A stretch of 64,000 bases of DNA from Enterococcus thailandicus (GTDB taxonomy: Bacteria; Bacillota; Bacilli; Lactobacillales; Enterococcaceae): positions 62,001 to 126,000 of the forward strand of contig NZ_JXLE01000001.1 in NCBI RefSeq assembly GCF_001886265.1, given 5' to 3'. Below, piece after piece: positions 1 through 7,630 of the stretch (position 1 is the stretch's first letter; the number at the start of each line of letters is the position of its first letter). Position numbers and translations under genes: made by a program. The notes below the pieces were generated by a model that saw nothing but the letters and a program-made list of their open reading frames with translations, ran no database searches and was not told the origin of the DNA.

Positions 1-46
1 CTAAGCAATCACTGATTCTAAAAAGAAAATAAAAATAGTTATCTGG

Positions 47-74
47 CTGGGAAGGAGAGATCCCAGTCTTTTTT
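47..74 (+). terminator. Rho-independent terminator
   Basis: CTGGGA at 47-52 pairs with TCCCAG at 61-66 around an 8-nt loop and is followed by TCTTTTTT. It probably ends a gene lying to the left of the window. Confidence 0.6.
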
Positions 75-264
75 GTGAAATTAATTTAGTAAATTGTCTA
101 ATCTAAGCCTTCACAAAAAGATACGTAGAAAAAAAGCTTTTATTTTGAATTCTATGATTTTGTTGAAAACTTTTTGCAATTAAATAACTAAATTCTTATT
201 GACAGAATCTTTTTGTTTCTCTATAATTACCTTGTTGCGCTAATTCATGTGATAAACATGTGAG

Positions 265-338
265 GTCATAGTAGCTCAGCTGGATAGAGCATCCGCCTTC
301 TAAGCGGACGGTCGGGGGTTCGAATCCCTCCTGTGACG
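265..338 (+). tRNA. tRNA-Arg (anticodon TCT)
   Basis: All cloverleaf arms can be drawn: acceptor GTCATAG pairs with CTGTGAC (one wobble), D arm GCTC/GAGC, anticodon stem TCCGC/GCGGA around loop CTTCTAA, and T arm GGGGG/CCCTC with loop TTCGAAT. The anticodon is TCT, so it reads AGA. The CCA end is not encoded. A strong terminator follows at once, so this is a single-gene unit. Confidence 0.95.
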
Positions 339-341
339 TAT

Positions 342-377
342 AAAAACCGTTAGAAACGTTTGTTTCTAACGGTTTTT
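342..377 (+). terminator. Terminator of tRNA-Arg
   Basis: A near-perfect 16-bp stem (AAAAACCGTTAGAAAC with GTTTCTAACGGTTTTT) has a short loop, and the T-run lies in and just after the right arm. It begins 3 nt after the tRNA. Confidence 0.85.
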
Positions 378-604
378 TGTTTTTGTGTCAAACTTGTGGT
401 AAAAGTTTTTACTCAGTTAAAGTTAGAAGCAGTTGGGTTAGCTAGATCTTTTAAATGCGTCTATTTGACACTTCAAAATAGATAGAATTTATCGAAAAAT
501 AGTTCGTATCATCAACAAATAACTAGATGCATTTGAGAAAATAGATACAAAAATAATCCATTCAGCACCAGAAAAATTTATTATTAAAGTTAGGGAGAAA
601 GCAT

Positions 605-1065
605 ATGTTGACGCATAAAAAGCTGTACTGGATGATTACCCTAAAGTACTAGAAGTTTGGGGGAAATCAGTTAAAGAAACACATAACTTTTTATCACAAA
701 AAGATTTTGTGTTTTATCAAGAAGCTATACCAAACTACTTGAATGCTGTTGAACTCTTGTTATGGTACGATGATGAACAGTTGCTAGGATTTAGTGGTAC
801 ACAGGATGAAGAGTTAGCAATGCTATTTCTTAACCCAGAGTTTATGGGAAAAAAATATGGCAGTAAAATTTTAGTTTGGTTATTAGAAAATAAAAACATT
901 CAAAAAATAGATGTCAACGCGCAAAATAAAAACGCTAAAGCATTTTATTTGAAACATGGATTTACAATTGATTCAGAGGACCAAATAGATGGTTTTGGGA
1001 AAAATTATCCCATCCTTCATTTAGTTAAGCAGAGCGAGAACGAGAAAGAAGGAGTAGACAAATGA
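605..1065 (+). pseudogene. GNAT-family N-acetyltransferase with a 5' frameshift
   Basis: The downstream frame (from about 619) encodes a GNAT domain. A typical N-terminal stretch (AVLDDYPKVLEVWGKSVKETHNFL) leads to an acetyl-CoA-binding region around MGKKYGSKIL and the C-terminal NAKAFYLKHGF motif. The only well-placed start is the ATG at 605, seven bases after AGGGAG, but it is out of frame. It reads MLTHK and then diverges at a run of five A at 617-621; six A would join it to the GNAT frame. As written, the long frame could begin only at a GTG at 709, which would remove the first part of the fold. The gene is therefore called a frameshifted copy; a phase-variable tract or a sequencing error would look the same. 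Its stop overlaps the start of the next gene by four bases. Substrate unknown. Confidence 0.6.
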
Positions 1066-1613
1066 ACTATATCGCATTTTTTCGGGGAATCAATGTTGGA
1101 AGTAAAAATCGCATTAAGATGGCTGATTTAAGAGTATTATTTAGTGATTTAGGTTATCAAAATGTCAAAACGTATATTCAAAGTGGGAATGTCATTTTTG
1201 AGTCAAATAGACCAGAAACAATGATTATGTCTGAACTTGCCAGAGCATTTGTTGAACGATTTGGTTTTGAGAGCAAAATTGTTTTACGAACAGCTGAGGA
1301 ATTTGCAACTATCTTAGCTGAGTTTCCATTTACAGAAGCTGAAATCCAGAAAATGAATGATCATTTGCCAGAGGTCGAGCACGTGTATTTTTATCTCGGC
1401 AATCAAGAAATCGATGCGTCTGCTGTAGCAAAGCTGGCTGAAGAATTTGTAGGGCAAGACAAGGTTTTTGTTGGAAAAAGAGAAATTTATTTCTTGAGTG
1501 CGCAGAGTATTCGGAATTCTAAACTGGGAAATAAATTGACAAAACTCGATGATTCTTTTACTGTTCGCAATCGAAAAACCTTAAATAAAATCAGTGAATT
1601 ATTGACTAGCTGA
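1062..1613 (+). CDS. DUF1697 family protein
   Basis: This 183-residue protein has the DUF1697 signature at its N-terminus (YIAFFRGINVGSKNRIKM, then YIQSGNVIFES). The family is common in Firmicutes and its biochemical role is not established. The ATG overlaps the stop of the GNAT frame in an ATGA arrangement and has a GAAGGAG site before it. The two are therefore probably co-translated as a small accessory unit. The length is normal for the family. Confidence 0.85.
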   Translation: MNYIAFFRGINVGSKNRIKMADLRVLFSDLGYQNVKTYIQSGNVIFESNRPETMIMSELARAFVERFGFESKIVLRTAEEFATILAEFPFTEAEIQKMNDHLPEVEHVYFYLGNQEIDASAVAKLAEEFVGQDKVFVGKREIYFLSAQSIRNSKLGNKLTKLDDSFTVRNRKTLNKISELLTS

Positions 1614-1663
1614 CTTTTTTGCGATAAAAAGCAAACAACTAAAGAAAAGAATAATTGAACACG

Positions 1664-1707
1664 ACAAGAGGCAGATCAAGAAGAGATTTTTTTGGTCTAC
1701 CTCTTGT
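1664..1707. terminator. Imperfect hairpin, possible terminator
   Basis: ACAAGAGGCAGATC at 1664-1677 pairs with GGTCTACCTCTTGT at 1694-1707, with one mismatch and one wobble. The loop contains a run of seven T, but no clean T-run follows the right arm. It lies between the DUF1697 gene and the transporter and may end the first unit. Confidence 0.4.
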
Positions 1708-1866
1708 TCTATTTATTTTAATATATTTTCTCACGTTTTTTAGTTCAGTAGTAGCAAAGCTGGTTAATGATAACAGGACTTTGTGAATGTTCTTACTTTT
1801 AGACTAAAATTATGCTATCCTAATGATTGTGTATTTAAGAAATTTTCATGAAAAGGAGTTTGTAGG

Positions 1867-3495
1867 TTGTTCAAAAATTATCGTTTGTTGTTAAAAAAAG
1901 AATTTTCAGGGTATGATTTAGCAAAGTTTCAAAAAGATTTGTTGGCAGGTGTAACTGTTGCAGCAGTTGCTTTGCCTCTTGCGTTAGCGTTCGGGGTTTC
2001 AAGTGGTGCTGATGCGGCGGCAGGATTGATTACTGCTATTTTAGCTGGTGTCATTATTGGTGGTTTGTCAGGTGGTTTCTATCAAATTTCTGGACCAACT
2101 GGGGCAATGGCAGCAATCTTAATGTCCATTGTAGCAACGCAAGGAATCCATGGTGTGTTGCTGGCGACTTTCTTAGCTGGGATTTTCTTGTTGATTGCCG
2201 GAATTTTTCGGTTGGGAACATTAACCTCTTTTATTCCGGCACCGGTAATTACCGGTTTTACGTCAGGAATCGCAATCATTATTGGTTTGGGCCAAGTGGA
2301 TAACTTATTTGGTGTTCATTCACAAGGCGCGAATGTGATTGAAAAATTAAGCAGTTATCAGACGTTAGGGTTTACAGTTAATTGGAGCGCCTTGTTCATG
2401 GGAAGTTTAGTGATTCTGGGAATGGCTTTTTATCCGAAAAGCTGGGCACAAAAAATGCCAAGCTCGCTTTTAGCAATTATTCTTGCGACAGGTGCTATGT
2501 TGATTTTTCATTTGCCTGTGGCGACGGTAGGTAAAATTCCACAGACAATAATTAGTAGCAATCGTTTAGTTTTAAGTGATTTTCAGATTGCCGATTTACA
2601 ACAAGTAGCAGTTCCGGCAGTCAGCATTGCACTTTTAGGAATGGTCGAGAGTTTATTATGCGGGGCGTCAGCTGGAAGAATGGCAAACAAACCATTAGAT
2701 AGTAATCAAGAATTAGTGGCGCAAGGAATCGGTAACTTGTTATTACCTTTCTTTGGTGGAATTCCTGCGACAGCCGCAATTGCTCGAACGAGTGTTGCGA
2801 TTAAATCAGGTGCTCAGACACGTCTGGCTGGAATCATTCATGCTGGTGTTCTATTCCTATCTATGCTCGTTTTCGCGCCAGTGATGTCTCAAATTCCGAT
2901 GCCTGCATTGGCGGGTGTTTTGATTGTTACTGCTTGGCGAATGAATGAGTGGGAAACCATCCACGAGTTGTTTTCAAAAAAATATTGGACTTCTATTCTT
3001 CTATTTTTCCTAACAATGATTTGTACGGTTATTTTTGATTTAAGTATTGCAATCGTCATCGGAATCATTGGCGGGTGCATTTTCTTTGTCATGAAAAGTG
3101 CGGCGATTACGATTTCGCTTGAAACAATTGATTGGAAACGAGTGGATTTACCTGAAACTGAAAAATTAAAAGACTGGACAGTTGTTTATATCAGTGGCCC
3201 TTTGTTTTTCATGTCATCAGAAAAATTAAAATCAAAATTAGCTGAGTTGAGTGACCAAGATGGCATTATCTTTTCGATGCGTGGTGTTCCGAGTATTGAC
3301 CTGACGGCGCTGTCTGTCTTTGACGAATTTCAAACGAATGCAGACGAAAGAGGCCAACTAGTTATCTATACTTCCCTCCAACCAGAAGTAGAAAAATATA
3401 TGAAACACTTGTGGCAAGGAGAAAGCACGGAACAACATCAAACCGTAGCACATGCATTGTCTGCATTACATGCACGATATGAAACGAATGAATAA
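1867..3495 (+). CDS. SulP (SLC26-type) anion transporter with STAS domain
   Basis: The 542-residue protein has the SulP architecture. About 400 residues hold the hydrophobic segments, including SGPTGAMAAI and the FGGIPATAAIARTSVAIKSGAQT block typical of the family. A cytoplasmic STAS domain follows (about 430-540, with GPLFFMSSEKL and MRGVPSIDLTALSVF). The family moves sulfate, bicarbonate or other anions across the cell membrane; the substrate cannot be read here. The start is a TTG eight bases after AAAGGAG, and no better start lies nearby. The gene stands alone and converges on the glycosylase gene, with a shared terminator between them. Confidence 0.9.
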   Translation: MFKNYRLLLKKEFSGYDLAKFQKDLLAGVTVAAVALPLALAFGVSSGADAAAGLITAILAGVIIGGLSGGFYQISGPTGAMAAILMSIVATQGIHGVLLATFLAGIFLLIAGIFRLGTLTSFIPAPVITGFTSGIAIIIGLGQVDNLFGVHSQGANVIEKLSSYQTLGFTVNWSALFMGSLVILGMAFYPKSWAQKMPSSLLAIILATGAMLIFHLPVATVGKIPQTIISSNRLVLSDFQIADLQQVAVPAVSIALLGMVESLLCGASAGRMANKPLDSNQELVAQGIGNLLLPFFGGIPATAAIARTSVAIKSGAQTRLAGIIHAGVLFLSMLVFAPVMSQIPMPALAGVLIVTAWRMNEWETIHELFSKKYWTSILLFFLTMICTVIFDLSIAIVIGIIGGCIFFVMKSAAITISLETIDWKRVDLPETEKLKDWTVVYISGPLFFMSSEKLKSKLAELSDQDGIIFSMRGVPSIDLTALSVFDEFQTNADERGQLVIYTSLQPEVEKYMKHLWQGESTEQHQTVAHALSALHARYETNE

Positions 3496-3513
3496 AAGAA
3501 ATAACTAAACTAA

Positions 3514-3550
3514 AAAAAGGAAGCCTGAGATTATTCAGAGCTTCCTTTTC
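3514..3550. terminator. Bidirectional terminator
   Basis: AAAAGGAAGC at 3515-3524 pairs with GCTTCCTTTT at 3540-3549, with a small inner stem CTGA/TCAG. A- and T-runs flank it, so it can serve the transporter gene on the plus strand and the glycosylase on the minus strand. It overlaps the last codons of the glycosylase. Confidence 0.75.
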
Positions 3551-4208
3551 TTGTATCGTTGATGAGCGTATCCAGTATTTCCCAGTCTTGCTTAATAAGT
3601 GGAGCTAAAGAACGATTGTAAAAAATAGCAGCAGGATGAAACAGGGGAACAATGCGATAAGTTTTCTTTGACCATTCGTAGTGTGTTTTCTGTTTGTTCA
3701 ATTCTAAAACGGGTCCCACATATAATTGCCCATGATTTTTTGAAACAGTGTGGTCTTTTCCTAGTAAACGTTGTAGGCCGATATTTCCTAAAGTAGCAAT
3801 TAAATCAGGTTTGATTTTGGCAATTTCATAGTCGAGAATGGGGGCGTGTGCAAACACTTCAGCTTTAGTCGGGGTTCTGTTTGGATAAACGATTTCTTTT
3901 TCATGGGTTCGCTTATTTATTCGTTCAACGACACGATAAGGTCGACTGCGAACTGCACTAGTAATGTAGACATCTGCCCTGGTTAACTTCAGTCCTTCAA
4001 GGCAGGCCATCAATTCTTTCCCTGCTTGTCCGCTGAAAGGGATATGGTTTTCAACTTCGTTTTTTCCTGGAGCTTCACCAACAAACATTATTTTTGGTTT
4101 AAGAGAACCTTGCCCTGCGACAAAACCTTCGACAGGTCGATTATTCATTCGTTGTTTTACTTCTTTCACTAATGTAGTAGGGTAGTTCATGCGTTCATCT
4201 ACTTTCAT
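3531..4208 (-). CDS. Uracil-DNA glycosylase family protein
   Basis: This 225-residue protein carries the two active-site motifs of the family: FVGEAPGKNEVENHIPFSGQAG near the N-terminus and LFHPAAIFYN near the C-terminus. A conserved core segment, DLIATLGNIGLQRLLG, lies between them. It would excise uracil from DNA. The four cysteines that hold an iron-sulfur cluster in family 4 enzymes are not visible, so this looks like the cluster-less Firmicutes version. The start could be the first Met or the Met six codons later. Confidence 0.85.
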   Translation of the reverse strand: MKVDERMNYPTTLVKEVKQRMNNRPVEGFVAGQGSLKPKIMFVGEAPGKNEVENHIPFSGQAGKELMACLEGLKLTRADVYITSAVRSRPYRVVERINKRTHEKEIVYPNRTPTKAEVFAHAPILDYEIAKIKPDLIATLGNIGLQRLLGKDHTVSKNHGQLYVGPVLELNKQKTHYEWSKKTYRIVPLFHPAAIFYNRSLAPLIKQDWEILDTLINDTRKGSSE

Positions 4209-4288
4209 TTTTCGTTTGACTCTTTTTTAGTATAAAAGGATAGAGAAAAAAATGCGACTAAAGAGGTCAGAAAGATCAGAAATTTTAG

Positions 4289-4317
4289 TTGACGGATAGT
4301 GTTTATTTTGTTAAGCT
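4289..4317 (+). promoter_or_regulatory. Probable promoter of the rplU operon
   Basis: TTGACG at 4289-4294 lies 17 bases upstream of TAAGCT at 4312-4317. It sits just ahead of the L21 leader, which is where the operon promoter should be. The -10 element is weak. Confidence 0.5.
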
Positions 4318-4326
4318 AGTAACGTT

Positions 4327-4414
4327 GTAATTGTGGACTCCACAGCTACAACCGCACAGAATAAGTAGTAAGCACAGCCTGGCTGTCACTTAGGATGGCG
4401 AGTCTAAGTATAAA
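4327..4414 (+). ncRNA. Ribosomal protein L21 leader RNA
   Basis: The segment immediately before rplU contains the conserved pieces of the Firmicutes L21 leader. These include GGACTCCACAGCTACA, then CCGCACAGAATAAGTAG, and the closing TTAGGATGGCGAGTCTAAG. These leaders are thought to bind a ribosomal protein and feed back on the operon. Boundaries are approximate. Confidence 0.85.
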
Positions 4415-4434
4415 ATAAGGAGGTGCTTTATAGC

Positions 4435-4743
4435 ATGTACGCAATTATTAAAACTGGTGGTAAACAAGTAAAAGTTGAAGTTGGTCAAGCAATCTACATC
4501 GAAAAACTTGACGTTGAAGCAGGTGAAAAAGTTGTCTTTGACGAAGTTATTTTAGTAGGTGGCGAATCTACAAAAGTAGGCGCTCCAACAGTCAACGGTG
4601 CAACTGTTGAAGGAACTGTTGAAAAACACGGCAAACAAAAGAAAGTCGTTACTTTCAAATACAAACCTAAAAAACATTCACACCGCAAACAAGGTCACCG
4701 TCAACCATACACAAAAGTGGTTATCGACGCAATCAACGCTTAA
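4435..4743 (+). CDS. rplU: 50S ribosomal protein L21
   Basis: The 102-residue protein begins [18 protein letters not shown] and ends with the basic [19 protein letters not shown] tail of bL21, a 23S rRNA-binding protein of the large subunit. The ATG at 4435 follows AAGGAGG at good spacing, whereas an upstream in-frame TTG has none. It is the first gene of rplU-prp-rpmA, with the L21 leader in its 5' UTR. Confidence 0.98.
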   Translation: MYAIIKTGGKQVKVEVGQAIYIEKLDVEAGEKVVFDEVILVGGESTKVGAPTVNGATVEGTVEKHGKQKKVVTFKYKPKKHSHRKQGHRQPYTKVVIDAINA

Positions 4744-4768
4744 TTAGTGTTTGAGAAAGAAGGCCTGA

Positions 4769-5116
4769 ATGATGATCAAAGGAACATTTAAGCGAAATGA
4801 CGCAGGTCAAATCGTTTCATTTACTTTGACAGGGCATGCTGATGCGGGTCCTTATGGAAGTGACATTGTATGTGCAGGTGTTTCTGCATTAGCAATCAGC
4901 ACAGTCAATGGGATTGCTTCATTAGCTGGTTTTGATCCGATTGTTGACGTGAATGAAGAAGACGGCGGGTATCTTTATACCGAAGTTAGCTCAATCATGA
5001 CACAGGAACAAACGAATATTGCCGAAATTCTACTGGAAAATCTTTTATTAGGTTTACAATCCATAGAAGCTGAGAATTCAGAATATATCCAAATTAAAAC
5101 AATTACTGATAAATAG
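4769..5116 (+). CDS. prp: Ribosomal-processing cysteine protease Prp
   Basis: This 115-residue YsxB/Prp protease has its catalytic pair visible as the His of LTGHADAGPYG and the Cys of DIVCAGVSAL. In Firmicutes Prp removes the N-terminal extension of ribosomal protein L27, which is needed for ribosome function. The L27 gene next door carries that extension. The gene sits between rplU and rpmA, the usual place. Confidence 0.95.
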   Translation: MMIKGTFKRNDAGQIVSFTLTGHADAGPYGSDIVCAGVSALAISTVNGIASLAGFDPIVDVNEEDGGYLYTEVSSIMTQEQTNIAEILLENLLLGLQSIEAENSEYIQIKTITDK

Positions 5117-5128
5117 GAGGTGCAGACC

Positions 5129-5422
5129 ATGTTATTATCTATGAATCTTCAATTATTTGCCCACAAAAAAGGTGGCGGTTCTACATCTAACGGCCGTGAC
5201 TCAGAATCAAAACGTTTAGGTGCTAAACGTGCTGATGGACAAACTGTTACAGGTGGATCAATTCTTTACCGTCAACGCGGTACAAAAATCTATCCAGGTG
5301 TAAACGTGGGTATTGGTGGAGACGACACTTTATTTGCTAAAGTTGATGGCGTAGTACGTTTCGAACGTAAAGGCCGCGACAAAAAACAAGTGTCTGTTTA
5401 TCCAGTAGCTCAAGAAGCTTAA
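5129..5422 (+). CDS. rpmA: 50S ribosomal protein L27 with Prp-cleaved leader
   Basis: The 97-residue bL27 starts at the ATG at 5129, seven bases after AGGAGGTG. The N-terminus [19 protein letters not shown] contains the Prp site: cleavage after LQLF exposes AHKKGGG, the tail that reaches the peptidyl-transferase centre. The remainder ([32 protein letters not shown]) is canonical. Confidence 0.97.
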   Translation: MLLSMNLQLFAHKKGGGSTSNGRDSESKRLGAKRADGQTVTGGSILYRQRGTKIYPGVNVGIGGDDTLFAKVDGVVRFERKGRDKKQVSVYPVAQEA

Positions 5423-5431
5423 TAAACAGTT

Positions 5432-5469
5432 AGCTCCATCCCTCGCTTGGCGAGGGATGGAGCTTTTTT
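5432..5469 (+). terminator. Terminator of rplU-prp-rpmA
   Basis: A perfect 14-bp stem (5432-5445 with 5451-5464) with a 5-base loop is followed by six T. It lies ten bases after the rpmA stop. Confidence 0.95.
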
Positions 5470-5554
5470 GTTTTTAAGCAAGTTTGTACAATTTTTTGAT
5501 GACCTATTAGCTAAGCAATTTTTAAATAAAAAGTACCTAAAGAATGTCGCTAAT

Positions 5555-6262
5555 TTATTTTGCTTCTACTTCAATTTTTGTTTTGAAATATTTCCAATGT
5601 TTGTAACTAACGATATACTCCGCAACACTTTTATCTGGTAGGTAAGAATGTTTGACCTGTTTGACAGCAGGCTCTCTAAAACTTAGATTCAACAAACGAA
5701 GCAACTCGGGATCATCAGGAAAGACAATTTCATTTGTTTCAACAGATGCTAAGGAAAAAAGATCGATACCGAAATCTAAACGGATTCGTTCGTAGACACT
5801 TGTGTAAGTTGATAAGTCATCTGCAAGTGGTTGCTTCATTAGCTTTTTGGGTAAGTGAGTAAGGTGAACCAAGAAAGGCGTTTCATCAAAGTAACGAACG
5901 CGTTTGATTTTGTAATAGGTTTCATCGCTAGGTAATTTTAATTCATGCAAAATCGTGGCATCATTTTTTTCTTCGATGGATAATACAGTGACGTGTTCTT
6001 TATCAAATGAATTCCGTTCAAGATCTGAGAATTTGACAGTTTCTGCTACTTTTGATCGTGAAATAAAAGTGCCTTTTCCCTGTACTCGATAAAGGTAGCC
6101 GGCATTCGTTAGCTCATTGAGTGCTTTAACCGCTGTGATTGAGCTGACGGCATACTTTTGCTTAATCGCAGCTTCTGAATAAAATTTATCACCTGGAACA
6201 AATTTATTTGTTTTGATTTCAGTTAGTAAATCTTGTTTGATTTGTTCATACTTTGGAATCAT
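5555..6262 (-). CDS. GntR-family regulator with UTRA ligand domain
   Basis: The 235-residue protein has a winged-helix domain at 1-70 (PKYEQIKQDLLTEIKTNKFVPGDKFYSEAAIKQKYAVSSITAVKALNEL, with RVQGKGTFI in the wing). A UTRA sugar- or metabolite-sensing domain follows at about 85-230. Such proteins usually repress carbohydrate or amino-sugar genes. No obvious target gene is adjacent, so the ligand is unknown. It is divergent from the small XRE regulator and converges on rpmA. Confidence 0.85.
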   Translation of the reverse strand: MIPKYEQIKQDLLTEIKTNKFVPGDKFYSEAAIKQKYAVSSITAVKALNELTNAGYLYRVQGKGTFISRSKVAETVKFSDLERNSFDKEHVTVLSIEEKNDATILHELKLPSDETYYKIKRVRYFDETPFLVHLTHLPKKLMKQPLADDLSTYTSVYERIRLDFGIDLFSLASVETNEIVFPDDPELLRLLNLSFREPAVKQVKHSYLPDKSVAEYIVSYKHWKYFKTKIEVEAK

Positions 6263-6466
6263 AAAATCACCTTTTTCCGAAATGTTGGTGTAGTGTTATC
6301 AATTTTAAGAATAGCATGTTCATTTTTCTTTCGCAATAAAGGGAATAATAGAAAGAACAAATTTGCGGTTGTCAAAATAAAATGAAGAAAGAAGGGAAGT
6401 TAGAGCAAGTCATTCATCGTGTTGTGTAGTCTGGTTTACTGAAACAAGTGGTCTTTTTGTCCACAA

Positions 6467-6497
6467 TTGACCGATTGAGAAAAGCGCATTATATAAT
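6467..6497 (+). promoter_or_regulatory. Promoter of the small XRE regulator
   Basis: TTGACC at 6467-6472 is spaced 17-19 bases from overlapping -10 hexamers TATATA/TATAAT at 6490-6497. The gene begins 20 bases further on. Confidence 0.6.
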
Positions 6498-6517
6498 TAG
6501 CAAAAAAGGATTTCATT

Positions 6518-6745
6518 ATGAAGAAACTATATTATTTACGTAAGCAGCATCAGCTAACGATTCGAAAATTAGCTGAACATCTTCACTGTGATTATTCTGT
6601 CTATTCAAAATATGAGCGTGGTGAACGGGAAGTTCCGCTATATATTTTGATTGCACTCGCTGATTTTTTTGAGACAAATTTAGATTTTTTGTTAGGGCGC
6701 ACGGATTTTTCAAAGAAGTTGCCAGAGCCAAGAAGGAAAAAATAA
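6518..6745 (+). CDS. XRE-family helix-turn-helix protein
   Basis: This 75-residue single-domain DNA-binding protein has the Cro/C1 helix-turn-helix (LRKQHQLTIRKLAEHLHCDYSVYSKYERGEREVPLYILIALADFF) and a short basic tail. An AAAGGA site precedes the ATG. There is no sensor or dimerisation domain, so it is either a stand-alone regulator or a relic of an accessory element. Its targets are unknown. Confidence 0.8.
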   Translation: MKKLYYLRKQHQLTIRKLAEHLHCDYSVYSKYERGEREVPLYILIALADFFETNLDFLLGRTDFSKKLPEPRRKK

Positions 6746-6879
6746 TTGAAAGAACAGGTGGAAAGAAAGCGGAACTAAACAGTTTGTAAATTTTGTCTAT
6801 GGTAAATATTTTAGATACATTGTATGGTGAAGGAAAGTTGGGGGAGTGAATAAGTCACAGGACAAAAGAAGGGCTTTTG

Positions 6880-7035
6880 ATGAAGGTAAAATCAGTGAAC
6901 CTAAATGGGCATCCGTTGCTTCAAGTATTGTTGTTTGTAGCTGAAGTTTTATTTGGGCTGGTTGCCTGCCTGTTGGTAAGTGTTTGGTTTGGGCGGTTGA
7001 TGCAAGTGATTATTGGTTATTTTGCGGGTTGGTAA
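6880..7035 (+). CDS. Possible small membrane protein (51 aa)
   Basis: An ATG at 6880 opens 51 codons: a short polar N-terminus (MKVKSVNLNGHPLL) and then one long hydrophobic stretch (QVLLFVAEVLFGLVACLLVSVW) that would span the membrane. A modest AAGAAGGG site precedes it, and a good terminator lies 94 bases downstream. I do not recognise a family. It could be a real micropeptide co-transcribed with the XRE regulator, or a chance frame. Confidence 0.4.
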   Translation: MKVKSVNLNGHPLLQVLLFVAEVLFGLVACLLVSVWFGRLMQVIIGYFAGW

Positions 7036-7128
7036 AACATTGTAATGTAAGATCTATGTTAAAAAATATTGTGTGTATGACAAGTATCATTGAATAAAAA
7101 GAAATTTGACAGACGTCAGGTTTCTCAG

Positions 7129-7169
7129 ACTGTAGGACAAAGGAAAAATTCTTTGTCCTACAGTTTTTT
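7129..7169 (+). terminator. Rho-independent terminator
   Basis: A perfect 14-bp stem (7129-7142 with 7151-7164) has an 8-base loop and six T after it. It closes the unit containing the XRE gene and the small membrane ORF. Confidence 0.85.
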
Positions 7170-7571
7170 GTTATAAACTAAGACGATGAAAGAGAAACGT
7201 TGCCAACGATTTTGATGAAAACATCATCAATTGAAGCCTTCTGTAGTTTGCGTTATGTATTCAGCTATTCTAAATGACAATTTTTGTTGTTTGTTCTTGC
7301 TGGGCACATGTTTATTCGCATCACTGATTGGTGAAAAAGTTCCAAGTGCGGTACTAAATAATACAAGTGAATTGACTGTAAAAAATGATAGTTTTAGTTA
7401 CTTTTAAAGAAAGTTTTTTTAATGAAAAAAGAACAATAGTGTATAAAAGTAAATACTTGTTTAACAAATGTTTCGTTTATTTTGAAAAAGCATGAGGTAA
7501 ATAGTTGACGAATCCTCTAGAAATCCATAGTATTATGTTTTGTAGTTAGCTATTTTTAGTTATGTTTGTTC
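7170..7571. other. Intergenic stretch without a supported gene
   Basis: About 400 A+T-rich bases lie between the terminator and the mptR promoter. A 50-codon frame with a hydrophobic start (7255-7407) is present but has no ribosome-binding site. No repeat or RNA structure was noticed. Confidence 0.5.
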
Positions 7572-7577
7572 TATAAT
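7572..7577 (+). promoter_or_regulatory. -10 element upstream of mptR
   Basis: TATAAT at 7572-7577 lies about 50 bases before the chosen mptR start. The -35 region is poor, which suggests weak or assisted sigma-70-type expression of the activator. Confidence 0.45.
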
Positions 7578-7630
7578 AGTAAGGAAATAGTGTAGCAGGA
7601 AATTTGGAAACACAGGAAGGGGCGTATCAA

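Noticed and set aside
265-1065. tRNA-Arg as an integration site for a mobile element
   Set aside because: No integrase gene and no repeat of the tRNA 3' end was seen downstream. The neighbouring genes look like ordinary accessory genes.
5447-5641. 64-codon plus-strand frame after rpmA
   Set aside because: It begins inside the rpmA terminator hairpin and overlaps the 3' end of the GntR gene on the other strand.
7255-7407. 50-codon frame with a hydrophobic N-terminus upstream of mptR
   Set aside because: There is no ribosome-binding site before the ATG, no recognisable family and no terminator after it.
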